Below, piece by piece: positions 36,056-46,464 of a stretch of 64,000 nucleotides of DNA. The notes beneath the pieces are model-generated. The model saw only the letters and a program-made list of their open reading frames with translations. It was not told the origin of the DNA and searched no databases. The DNA is taken from assembly GCA_015680685.1 (NCBI GenBank), contig MNCI01008582.1, positions 362,388 through 426,387 of the forward strand, in the 5' to 3' direction. How positions within the stretch are numbered: position 1 is the stretch's first letter; every line of letters starts with the position of its first letter. Source of the DNA: Gnetum montanum (lineage: Eukaryota > Streptophyta > Gnetopsida > Gnetales > Gnetaceae). A program made the translations under genes and the position numbers.

Positions 36056-37919
36056 CCATTCAAATCCCTCAGTTCCTTTTGTATTTTTGTTTTACACATT
36101 TTTGTTTTGCACATTTTTCAAGTTTACTTGTTTTTTTTTACACCATCACGCACAATTTTACTATTTCTTTGTTTGATTTACTTTTATTTGTCTTACAATA
36201 AGTGCTCATGATGGTAGATTGTATTATAATAATGTTGGTTGTTAATGTTCGGTTTTTTACCTTTGATTTTCAATGTTGATACTAAGATATGGTTCTTTTG
36301 ATAAAATAGGCAATGATTCCAAACCGTCCATTTATCCATTCAACTTTGTGGTCTCCCTTGGCTTGGAACTATACTATCCCTTTTCCTAAATAAACTTGTT
36401 ACGAATTGGTGGCTTTGTATTCTTCAAACCAAGGAAGGACTCAACGGTTGAAAAGGGTGTGGCTTCAAGGGGATTCAATGCACTTGTGTTGGTTATTCTC
36501 TTGGGTACTTGGATGCTTTTCATGGGTTTTCCACCATTTCATCAATGACCAAACATCAAGAAGTCGAATAAATCAAATAAGTCTTTACATAGTGTGGTTC
36601 TCATGCAAAAAAAACACAATACTAGTGGGAATTCAAATCATACCACTTAAACATAATAAATAAATATGGGGCTACAAGCACTAGTTATGGCACTGAAAAG
36701 ACATGTTATCCATGCCTAAAGATTGCCTCTAACTAAGGCCCTTTCTAGCTTCCTACTTCTCCATCTCGCTCTCCTTGGAATGGTGGTGAATCTTTGGGGA
36801 AGAACTCTGGTTGCTTCAAGAGGATGGATTGGTCAAGTGTATTGATGTGAGGTCATTGGATGTAGTTGGCTTGATTCCAGATTTGGAATGAGTTCTACTT
36901 AGTCATCTTAACCATAAAATACACAAGGGACTTTACACAACCTTGCTCTTGGTATTCCATTCCATCTTCGGCTCTCCATCTTTCTTCCCATTTTCCACCT
37001 CATTGCCAATTTTATGATTAGTCTATATTTTGGTTGATGCATTCTTTTTCCTTGGTAAATTCTTGTGGGTAAGCTTTTAACCCTTGTTCCATGTGTCATT
37101 CCTAGAGCCTGTGGACTCTTTGGTTTGTGGGTTTATTAGGGCATAAAAGGCATGAGCCTACTTTGGGGAGGATCCACTAACATTCCTTTATGATGCAATT
37201 CATTTCCTTAAATATTTCTTGGAATCAGCAATTTCTCATTTCATCCTCATCCATGACATCCATTTTATTGGCATCACTATTTTTATTTTTCCCATCTTTC
37301 TTGTTCCTTCTATTTTTTCCATATTATTACTACCAGAGGTTCACTTTTGGTCATGGGGTCCCTATCAAAAAATTTTCCATTATACTACTGGTATCACCCC
37401 TACACCTCAGGTAGTTACTAGTAATAAACCTCTAACCCAGTATCTGCCATACTCACAACCCATCCAATGTGCTTCATATCAAGACAAGGTATCAACTGCA
37501 TGATGGCTTATCTAACCTTGCTAATTCATGACTATGTTGTGTGTGCATATGGCGATCATACAAATAATGGACAGGGCTAGGAGGGAGCACTCATGATGGA
37601 CTGGAGCTAGAGCATTTACGAAAGGAACAAGTTTGGTCACGTGGCTATGGATAAACAATAGAAGGTGCAATCTTGGCATCGACAGCAATGCGCCTCATTT
37701 TCTTTTCTCTCTCTTCAACCTGTCAAATAAGGGCCTGGATGTCATTTTTGTATAGTGTTCAGCACAATGGGCATGAACACCAATGTTGTAATATGCTTTT
37801 AGATCTATTCACCAGGCACTTTGAGCCTGTCATCCCGTTTTACCGTCAGTGTCATTCAGTCAATAATCCCATACCTTTCCAATATTTTGTATGGAACTCG
37901 AGGATGAGTTTTCATTCAG
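36056..37919 (+). other. Element A 3' region between integrase and LTR
   Basis: About 1.9 kb. No coherent envelope-like frame is visible; one hydrophobic run near 37220-37330 (SILLASLFLFFPSFLFLLFF) is the only protein-like hint. Element B keeps the same region in the same order: ACTAAGGCCCTT, then CATTCCTAGAGCC and TTTATTAGGGCAT, then GCATGAGCC, then CTTTGGGGAGGA. Its retention in the deletion derivative argues that it holds something needed in cis or was simply not lost. Confidence 0.7.
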
Positions 37920-37930
37920 TTGTGGGGGTA
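37920..37930 (+). other. Element A polypurine tract
   Basis: TTGTGGGGGTA immediately before the 3' LTR. Element B has CATGGGGGTA at the same place. Confidence 0.75.
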
Positions 37931-38765
37931 TGATGAACTATGATATTAGAACCACGATATCACATCCGCGATATCAAGTCTGCGATATTGGAGCCTTCCA
38001 CGCGATATCAGGCATCCAATATCAAGACCTACCTTGTCACCTATAAATAAGAGGTGGGTACACTTGGTTTTGGCAATTAGTCTTAGCCCCTTACCCAAAC
38101 TCTTGCCTTTTTCATTTTCCAAAGATAGAATTATTTCTGAGTGCCCGTAGTAGAATTCATAAAGTGAATGGATCTTTATTCAAGCATTGTGTACCTGAGC
38201 ACACCTTGTGCATGGCAATAAAGACAAACTTTGTGATAAACCTTATAGCATTCAAAATAGATTAATTAATGTTAATTACTATTACTTAATGCTTTCCTCA
38301 GTTAATTAATGTTCTCTCTCTTACCCTACAACTATCCTAAGTAAGCACATTTAGTACAACCACTTCAAGCATGCGTGTAACGCTTGGTAACCCCGTAACG
38401 ATTAGCATTTGGTAATCCCAGTAGTATTGCACTGTTTAGGGTGTGTACGGCAAGTGAGAATGGATGCTAGTGTTAGGACTAGTTAAAGAATAGTTGAGTA
38501 GTTAAATTAAATTAGTTACTTAGTTATCTCTCTCCTCCCTTTGTAGCACTAGGACATAAAAATATAAAAGCCATAAAAATCATATACCTCAAGTTTACTT
38601 AACCGTATAATTTTTCCATACAAGTAAGCTTGAGAAGAAAATGATTGACTAATGTGTCCTTGTTCCACAAAGGTGCATAAGCACGAAGTCCTTGGAATTC
38701 AACGGGATCATGCATGGATGCTCACATTTGTATGGTTGAGCATAGGGATACCTCACCGCTCATCA
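37931..38765 (+). mobile_element. Element A 3' LTR
   Basis: 835 bp, starts TGATGAAC and ends GCTCATCA. U3 has about six decayed GCGATATCGC copies (37939-38030), less eroded than in the 5' LTR. TATA box at 38042-38049; AATAAA near 38217. Followed by GGAAT (38766-38770), the target duplication. Confidence 0.95.
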
Positions 38766-38770
38766 GGAAT

Positions 38771-39760
38771 CATTTAGAAAACCCCATTGCTCTAAAGACT
38801 ACCTCCAAGAAAAAGGAGCTTAATGAGCATGATGAGGGTAGTGAAGCTAAGATTGCCTTTCTCTCAAGAAAGCTTTAACAATTGATAACAAGAAGAAACA
38901 AGGGGACATATCAATAATGGTCCAATCTATTCAAAGCTAAAGAAAGAGGTAAAATATTTTTAAATTCTAACATTGATTTCTCTCCTATAGAATATTAAAT
39001 CTATGAAGGACAAGACCATATGGCCTTTGAATGTCCTAGTAATAGTAGGTTGTAGCAAAAGAATAGATTCATTGACAAGGTAAAGAAAACCAACTTCTAT
39101 ACAAGTTGGGATGATGGGAAGTAGAGTTAGAAAGAGGTGGATAATGATATGAAAAATTATCATCTCATATGCATGGCCCTCACTAATGATGACACTAATT
39201 CATCTAATGATGAGCTTAATGATGAAGAGAGGTTTGATCTTTTATGCAATGAGCTTTTGTCTTTTCAAAACCTTTGCAATAAGTTAAATAAACAAGTCAA
39301 ATGTAAGGATCATGAAATATCTTTGTTCAATTTATCTTTTTTTGATCTTACTAAGAAACTCTCAGACCTAAGGTCTGAGAATGAAAAGCTAACCTTGTCC
39401 TTAAAATAGGACAAAGTAGAAGTTGTAGATGTCAAATTAGTAAATGAAAGATTAGTAAAGGAAAGGGAATCCCTTTGAATGGTTTTGGGACAAGGAAGAA
39501 GTCCACATCATAAGAGTGGTTGGGATGATGCACGTAAGAGCAATCACCTTTAACAAACCCATCACAAACAAACGATCCTCTAAAGGGAAAAGGTAGTACA
39601 TCAAAATCAGAGGAAGCTCTTATGCATCAAAATGATCCTAAAAGTTTGATCATCCTAATATCTCATACTATCATAGAAGGATCAGGTGCTATTATTGTAA
39701 TCAATTAGGACACAAACAATGGGATTTCAATCTCAAGTATTATCATACAAATCGTTGGTC
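38771..39760 (+). pseudogene. SIRE-like copia gag, C-terminal part
   Basis: Continuation of the gag cut at 28868, offset by one base: HLENPIALKTTSKKKELNEH, then KIAFLSRKL, a first knuckle remnant (GQDHMAFECPS near 39010), an acidic stretch (NDDTNSSNDELNDEERFD) and a coiled coil (LCNKLNKQVKCKDHEISLF, LSDLRSENEKLTLSLK). A second knuckle near 39680-39740 reads RCYYCNQLGHKQWDFN, with the last cysteine changed to phenylalanine. SIRE-lineage gag has this layout of knuckle, coiled coil and second knuckle. Protease, integrase and RT do not follow. Confidence 0.8.
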
Positions 39761-40143
39761 ATATCATAGGACTCCTTAATCTTATCAAAGTGCACCAACA
39801 AAGGTTTTTTTATAGGATCATAAGGGAGATTGAATGTCAACTCAAAAGAGCAAAGAGATCATGAAAGAATGGAGAATTAAAAGATAGGAACAGGGGAATC
39901 AAGATACTCTCATTCACAAATTTTTAAAAGGAAGCCAAGCCTTGGACATTGAAGAATTTTAGTTTAGAAAAGAATCCTCGAAAGAGTAAATTCCATCTCT
40001 AGCTTTCTAAGTACTATTACCTTTCAAAATAATAGTAGGTGAGTAGAGGTAAGGTTTTCTTTTTCTAAGCATCTATTAAGACTATATTTCGTTGGCAGCT
40101 TTTCCACAACCCCATCTTGTTATTGCAAAATACATATACTTCA

Positions 40144-40300
40144 AATGAAACATGTCTACATGAAGACATCTACTAATGAACAAAGACATCTCTTTGATTT
40201 TTCTTGCTTTGCAAGAAAGATGTCTACTATGTATGAAAGACATCTACTGTGGTTTTGAAACATGGATAAGAAATCTTCCTTCTATAAAAGACATCTTATT
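40144..40300. repeat. Cluster of AGACATCT / AGATGTCT octamers
   Basis: Copies near 40162, 40182, 40217, 40237 and 40287, between the gag remnant and the envelope-like frame. See 13655-13915. Confidence 0.6.
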
Positions 40301-40445
40301 TTTCATTCAAAGCCCTCGTTCACCACTACTATTAAAGTCAAAACCCCCATTTCTTTGTCGTATTCCTTCATTTGATCCCACAAAGACAACTAGGGCTCCA
40401 TTATCAGCAAAAAATTTGTCAAAGATTGTCCACAAGAAGGTTGGA

Positions 40446-41690
40446 ATGTCCAGGGCATCACCTAAGAAAAAATCCAAAGGAAGTTTCAACAGTGTATAGT
40501 TCACTTACATGCCCCAATTCTAGAGTACAAGTGCACAACACAAATTTGAGGCCACTCAAACCACAAGCATTATTTTTGAGTGCTCTATGTTTTTTCCTAC
40601 TCATAGACAAACTGCATTGATGGATTATTTTAAATATTTGAACTAGGGCTTCTTCATTACAATGAATTTTCTAGTTCCTAAAGTGTTAATTAGAAAATTC
40701 TATTATAATATTTTTATTACAAATTCTATTCTTGGGGCATTCACTTTCATGGTTTGAGGTCTTCTCATTGAGGTCTCTCCATAAGTTGTGAATGTAATCC
40801 TTGGGATCTCCAATCCTGCTATCATTTGGGTAACCATTAATTCTATGTAGAACATTTATACAAATGGTATCGTGCCCATAGGCTATGATGAATTTTGTAT
40901 TGTGTTATTTGGAAAAGATGTTTGATCTGACAAAGGTCATGTTAAGAGGAGCATGATTATCCCTTATGCTACCACCTTGTCTCTTATTGTATTGTATAAC
41001 ATTATGGTAAAAGGATGAATTTATAGTTATCTACTACCACCCCAAGCCTATGTGCTTTATTATCTTCTCACAGTAATGCCATTAGATTTGGGACATGCCC
41101 TTTATTGAGACATGTTGAGTCTGTTTGCCAAGGAAAGAATACTTGGACATCCATACCTCATCAGTTTGTTGATCCATCAAAAGGATGTGCCTATTCCAAA
41201 TATGCCTTTACTCAAAGGCAAGAGGAGCCTTAGTGAATATGTTAAGAAGAGGACCCTTTCAAATGTGGCTGAAGTAGGACCTAACACCAACTCACAGAAG
41301 AAGAAGGAGGAGGCATTCCCTCAACTAAGCAGATCAAAATCCACTAGTGTCAAGATCAATTCTTTACTAAAGAAACTTCTCCAACCTATTGCACAAGCCA
41401 TCAAGAAGCTTGGAAGAAGCCTCTCTTGCTTGCATAAGAGCTTGGATGTAGCTGACATTCCTCCTCCTTCAAATGGGTAGGTGTTTGAGGAGGTTACTAC
41501 TTCTATTTCTGACAGTGAAGAGGATGTTCCTATCCCTCCAAGGTATTATGTAGTAACTAATCCTTTACATGATTATGACTCAGGGATAGAGTCTAATTTA
41601 GAGCTTGAGGCACCACTAGCTCATATCCAGGAAGAGCATTTTGCTCCCATGTAGTAGCCTGAGCATCATGGTCCTACACCGCATTGTCCA
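40446..41690 (+). pseudogene. Envelope-like 'putative plant transposon protein' domain
   Basis: One frame with scattered stops, opening MSRASPKKKSKGSF. It contains MNFLVPKVLIRKFYYNIF, GLLIEVSP, VVNVILGISNP, then KRSMIIPYATTLSLIVLYNI, PLDLGHAL and HPYLISLLIHQKDVPIPNMP. This order (an I-x-LG-I/L-x-N-P box, then S-x-x-x-RA-x-LL-Y-x-I, D-x-G-x-x-I, FP-x-LI-T-x-LC-x-x-x-x-V-P) matches the plant transposon domain often found as a third ORF in SIRE/Athila-type elements. A Ser/Lys-rich part and an acidic tail (SISDSEEDVPIP, NPLHDYDSGIE) follow. The same frame is open back to 40176. Function of such ORFs is not established. Confidence 0.6.
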
Positions 41691-41996
41691 TTCACTTCCT
41701 ACATCAACCAATGCTCCCAGGTCATTCAAGTAGTAGCCTCCATTTCAGTCAGATCCTCCAGCTTCATCTCAATTTTGAGTGAGGCTTCATCCCTGGTGAG
41801 CTCCCATTGAGTAGATTGAGTCCTCTAATGAGCATGAGAAGCGATTAAGTTGACACAGCACTAGCAGTTATGATGATCAAGATAAGACTTATCATCCATC
41901 CAAAATAGTAGAGGGATCAGAATCTAAGGATGCAATCAAAGTTAATGCTTAGAGACCTCAGGTGACTATTTTTCTCTCTCATTTTTGTTAATGTCC

Positions 41997-42010
41997 AAAA
42001 AAGAGGGGAA
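41997..42010 (+). other. Polypurine tract of the SIRE-like element (candidate)
   Basis: AAAAAAGAGGGGAA after AATGTCC. Two further purine runs follow (AAAAATGGGGAGAG at 42358, AAAAAGAGGAAGA at 42431). Which one primes the plus strand, and hence the exact 3' LTR start, is unclear. Confidence 0.45.
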
Positions 42011-42439
42011 TTTTTTGTTTCTCGCATATGTGATTTTTGAGACTTTTCACGTATGTGATTGTTATGGTGCTTGAAAAATGGTTGTTATGAAAACTATGAA
42101 TTTATGTGAACAATTGGCTATATGAAAATTTGTGGATGAGTTATAGATAGATGGTGTTTTCCTTTGATATCTCTATGTGGTGTACTTCTGATCTTTACTT
42201 TTTCATTTGCATCATTTCATTTTTTACATACTACCATACTAGCTTGAACTTCAACACATTATCCTGGTCCCTAGCTATCATTGGAATTTATACATCTTAA
42301 TATATCTCTTGGTTTTTAGTTCTAAGTTTCTATGCTTTATTCTTTTTGATTTCATTCAAAAATGGGGAGAGTTTATATTTCGAATGTTTGCATGTATACT
42401 AACCCATTTTCTTAAGTTTTGAACATCACCAAAAAGAGG

Positions 42440-43469
42440 AAGATTTTTGACCTTTTGGTATGTCAAAATGTTAAGAAAATGGAGTATCACCAAAATTTTT
42501 GTAGGAAAAGAACTTGTTTTGAGACAAGAAGGCATGTAGAAGCTCAAGAACATAAACAAGGAACAAATGGAGCATGCGAAAGTTCAAGAAAATGAAAAAG
42601 GAATGAAGATTTCAAAGTACAAAGGGAGCTAAAGAAATACATCTCCAAGAAATAGTAAACATCTTGGCAAACTTGAAGATAGCAAAGACCTCTCTAAAAA
42701 ACAATAGATGTCTTTATGAAGAAAAATACATCTTTCATGAAAAGAAGATGTCTTTCTAGAATGAAAGTCTAATGTAGAAAGATATCTCAGTCTTAAAAAA
42801 GATGTCTTTAGTTACCATTAGATAGCCATTGCATGAATTCCAAGGGGATTTAGGAAACATATTGATTATAAGAAGACTTCATTTTCATTGGGAAATGTGA
42901 AATCTTTGAGTACTATCAATTGTAATGATCATTGTTCCTCATTGTACAATCTTTTTTCTATTGTATTTGATCAAAGTGAGCTATACCTCAAAGTACAATT
43001 ATCAACAAACTTAGTTGCATTTTTTTCTTATGATTGTTATTCTCTTTTATTTTCCTATGGGGTTGATGTACTTCTTGCATGAAGGCATATTACTTGAGCT
43101 TATCGAGATCTTGCAAGATTGAGTGTTGGTGTAGTAGCACAACACTCCAGAGTGGAGCTCAAGTTGTAAAGGTTGTGGGATCCTGTAAACCACATTCTAA
43201 GCTTGTCGAGACCTTGCAAGGTTGAGTGGATTCATAGCATCAGATCACTCTAGAGCATAGCTTAGAGCTTATACAGGGTGTGGTACCCTTCAAACCATAT
43301 TTCAGAGTAACAAAGTCTAGAGGCATGCTTGTGAACTACCCTCCAAGTGTGGAGTACCCAAGTTGGGGAACCATGTTAAATTTTGTGTGTGTGCTTTTTC
43401 TCAATGGATTTTAAAATTAGGGGAACTTATTCATCTCCCCGCCCCTTCTTCTAAGTTCTATGATACTCA
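42440..43469 (+). mobile_element. SIRE-like element 3' LTR (start uncertain)
   Basis: The end is supported by TCTATGATACTCA at 43457-43469, matching the 5' LTR end. The start lies between 42016 and 42450. Contents: an AGATGTCT cluster (42630-42805) and a 103-bp tandem duplication (43097-43305). Just before the end is a C-rich run, CATCTCCCCGCCCCTTCTT, as many copia LTRs have. Confidence 0.5.
43097..43305. repeat. 103-bp tandem duplication
   Basis: AGCTTATCGAGATCTTGCAA at 43097 and AGCTTGTCGAGACCTTGCAA at 43200, each continuing GTTGAGTG, then a CTC-AGAG run, and ending with AAACCA near 43190 and 43298. Confidence 0.8.
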
Positions 43470-43523
43470 TACTTATCCAAATCTCCAAATGCTAAACTAT
43501 CATGAGCATGGATTTATTATTAG

Positions 43524-43563
43524 TCTTAAACCAAACTACTAGTTCTTAAACCAAACTACTGGT
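43524..43563. repeat. 20-bp tandem duplication
   Basis: CTTAAACCAAACTACT at 43524 and again at 43544. From 43570 to 44815 I see nothing assignable. Confidence 0.85.
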
Positions 43564-44818
43564 TCTAGAGGCACCACCTAGGACTCACCTCTAATGCTCA
43601 TGAGACATCAGATAAAAGAAACAATGAGTCATGAAATCATCCTCTAGTGTAGGATAGGGCCTACAACAAAAGCCACATGATGCATCTTAGTAGAGGTCGA
43701 ATACCAAACATCTCCAAGAAGTCCATCTCCAACTAGCCACACAAGTCGATGCTAGTCTTTGACAACCAACAACCATACATACATCCAAATAAGACAAACC
43801 AAATGTTAATGGTAAAGGGACATAAACAAGATTCAATATCTCTAACAATCCTTAGGATCGAATAATCAAGTCCCAATTAAAATTGACATTCCAACAAGAA
43901 CTAGATCAAATATTTTTATATTATTATTCATTTTTTTGAAGTTTGACCCCATTACTCCATCCTCTCCCCCCTCCTTCTATGGCTATATATACCTCATATA
44001 CATATAGCTAATATGAATATTTTATAAAAATAAAGAAAAACATAATGGTATTTTAGATATGCATATCTGTTGAAATCCATCCTGTGAATTACAAACCATA
44101 AGACACATGCCCTAAGTAATTAAGCAATTTCTTTGATCCCTTCCTATATCTTAAGCAAGTAATCTTTTTCCAAGTTAAAGATTCTAAAAGGAAAATCTGA
44201 TTATTCTTTTCCATGTCTTTTCTAAACTCACTTTCTTTCTTATTCTCTCTCTCTCTTATAAATCTTTTCAAAGCCTTGATACTTGGAGCCTTACAATTGC
44301 ATTCAAAACCTAATAATCTTAGTTAAAATCTTTTGCTACTATCAACCTATGTGAAAACCCTTGCAATGATAGAAATTTCTTGAAAATATCTTCAAGTAGA
44401 TGAACTATGCTTATTATGGATAGGAATTAATTTCCTTACTATAAGAAACTTCATTTATGCCATGCTATATTTGGAAATACATTATTTCTTTTCATTCTAC
44501 CTTCCATATTTGCATGAAAATATTTCTCTTTTTATGTTTGGATGTTTGCATGAAAATGTCAAAATTATAGGCCATCTAATAAATGGTTGGATCTTATTAT
44601 ATATAATAAGTTAGAGGACAAAATTTATATCTCTAAGATTCTTGAAAAAAAACTCCTAGAAATTAATAGAAAGAAACAATAAAAAGTACATCGAAAAACC
44701 AAAGTTCTATTGCAATATTTCTAAGATATATGAAATAATAGACATTCTAATAATGAGATTTTATGTGGCTATATCTTCTAAACTATTAAGGCTTTAAATA
44801 TAAAATTTTTATTAATTA

Positions 44819-45206
44819 CTTCTACATATATTAGGCACACCACTTGAAGTAATGGTAAGGTGCTTATTTCTTAAGTTTAAGAAATCAATTCAAACCTAGG
44901 CATAAGCACTTAAAAGAGGTTAGACTTTTTCTCATCCATTGTTCTCCCAAGGCCTTGCCTTGGTGGGATGAGCATTGAGCCTTTAGGTGATGATCTTTTT
45001 ATTCTTATACATATTAGACGGACCACAACTTGGAGTGATGATAAGGTGCTTATTTCTCAATTTGTAAGATCTAGGTTCAAGCCTAAGTATAACCACTCAA
45101 AAGAGGTTATGCTTTCACTCATCTACCAAACCTTCCAGCATCTAGCCCTAGCAAGATGAGCATTGAGCCTCTGGGTGATTCTCTTTTTAATTCCTACATG
45201 TATTAG
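44819..45206 (+). mobile_element. Tandem pair of tRNA-derived SINE-like units
   Basis: Two units of about 183 and 189 bp, set off by three copies of a TTCTACATATATTAG-like word (44819-44834, 45002-45017, 45191-45206). Each unit has an A-box-like GTGATGGTAAGGTGC and, 30-odd bases on, a B-box-like AGGTTCAAGCCTA (clear in unit 2, AATTCAAACCTA in unit 1). The shared body contains AAAAGAGGTTA and GATGAGCATTGAGCCT. RNA polymerase III transcription is inferred from the boxes. From 45210 to 45535 nothing else is seen. Confidence 0.65.
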
Positions 45207-45534
45207 CTTTCATATGAAATATGAAACATATAAAACCACTTAGAAATAAAAATATAATTAATTTTTAACCATCAATCATTCTGACAAAATTTCATAGAGT
45301 AGAAAATTATGTAACATGCACAAATTGTATTGACAAATTTATATCATATCTTCATGTTAAATTTGGATTACATGTAGCCATGTATATTAACTTTCAAATA
45401 AAACAAGAATAACTCAAAACATTTGTAACATTGAAAGAAAAAATGTTATTTTTAATTTAAACCAAATAAATATTTTCTTCGTATTGCAGACAAAATTAAG
45501 CATCAAGAAATGGATGCCAAAAAATGAAACAATA

Positions 45535-45539
45535 TTGAC
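45535..45539. repeat. Target-site duplication of element B, left copy (TTGAC)
   Basis: Identical to 52566-52570. Confidence 0.95.
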
Positions 45540-46318
45540 TGATGGGACGCAATATCGCGTCATTCCCGCGATATCGCTGTCCGTCATCATTTCTATAAAT
45601 AAGAAGCGGCTCTCCCTTATTTCTAATCTAGATCTAGATCCTTAGTGAAACTCTGGCAGTTTTACCTCTCCAGAGATAGAATAATGTCCATGTGCCCGTA
45701 GTAGGAGTCCCAAAGTGAACAAATCTTTATTCGAAAAAATATTGTACCTGAGCACAAGTTTGTGTATGGAAATAAAGACGAACTTTTTGGATAAATCTTG
45801 CAGTGCATGGACTAAGCTAAATAGGACTTTATTTATTGTTATTTATTGTTCATTGTTTAAATGCTTTATTAGTTAATTAAATCTCTATCAATCCTTCTCT
45901 CCTAGTTAAGTGCACTCAATACGACCGCTTCGAGCATGTGCGTTACACTTGGTAATCCTAGCAATGAATAGTGTTTGGTAATCCTAGAAGGTTGCATTGG
46001 CTCAGGTTGTGAACGGTAAGTGGGAATGGATACTGATGCTAGGTTAATTAAGGCTTAGTTAGTTAAAGTTAGTTACTTAGTCTCTTCACCCTTCACCTCA
46101 TTAGCATAGGCGATAAAACAGAAAAGATATAAAAATCACATACCTCATACTTACTTAACCATACAACCGTGACAAATACAAGTTTGGGAAGACAACAAAT
46201 AATTAACCTTAAGTGTTCCATAAGGCATATAGGCACTTAGTCTGCGGAGTTCGACCGGATCATGCGTGTAACGCTCGTATTCATATGGTTGAGTGTAGGG
46301 GTACCTCGCCACTCATCA
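45540..46318 (+). mobile_element. Element B 5' LTR
   Basis: Starts TGATGGGACGC and ends CTCATCA. Only two palindrome copies (45549-45558 and 45568-45577) against about six in the 3' LTR, which explains most of the 62-bp length difference. TATA box at 45594-45601; AATAAA near 45771. Confidence 0.95.
45594..45601 (+). promoter_or_regulatory. Element B 5' LTR TATA box
   Basis: TATAAATA followed by AGAAGCGGCTCTCCC. Confidence 0.75.
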
Positions 46319-46319
46319 T

Positions 46320-46338
46320 TAGCGCTGTTGCTGAGGAC
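46320..46338 (+). other. Primer-binding site (tRNA-Asp, decayed)
   Basis: TAGCGCTGTTGCTGAGGAC, one base after the LTR. It aligns with the tRNA-Asp complement with about four transitions. Confidence 0.75.
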
Positions 46339-46464
46339 TAAGTTGTTTGTGCACTAAGTAGAACATAGGAAATCACTCACATCGTTGGGAGCTTAAATGA
46401 ACCCTTAGGATTAATTAAATGAAAAAATTATATAACGGTTAATCAGCACACTAATAAGATAACA

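Larger units (their letters stand above)
28869..38765 (+). mobile_element. Element A: full-length Athila-like Ty3/gypsy retrotransposon
   Basis: 9897 bp with two LTRs (822 and 835 bp, roughly 92% alike over the stretch I compared), a tRNA-Asp primer site, gag, protease, RT, RNase H, integrase, a 1.9-kb 3' region and a purine tract. Target duplication GGAAC/GGAAT. The FMDDFS form of the RT catalytic motif, D-L-G-S in the protease and the tRNA-Asp primer site point to the Athila/Tat branch. All coding parts carry stops. It sits inside the gag gene of a SIRE-like copia element, so it is the younger of the two. Confidence 0.95.

Noticed and set aside
37190-37414. Envelope-like transmembrane protein in element A
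   Set aside because: Only one hydrophobic run; element B does not keep it as an open frame.
43570-43960. LINE RT or zinc-finger remnant on the minus strand
   Set aside because: Some protein-like text, but no RT or zf-RVT motif could be fixed.
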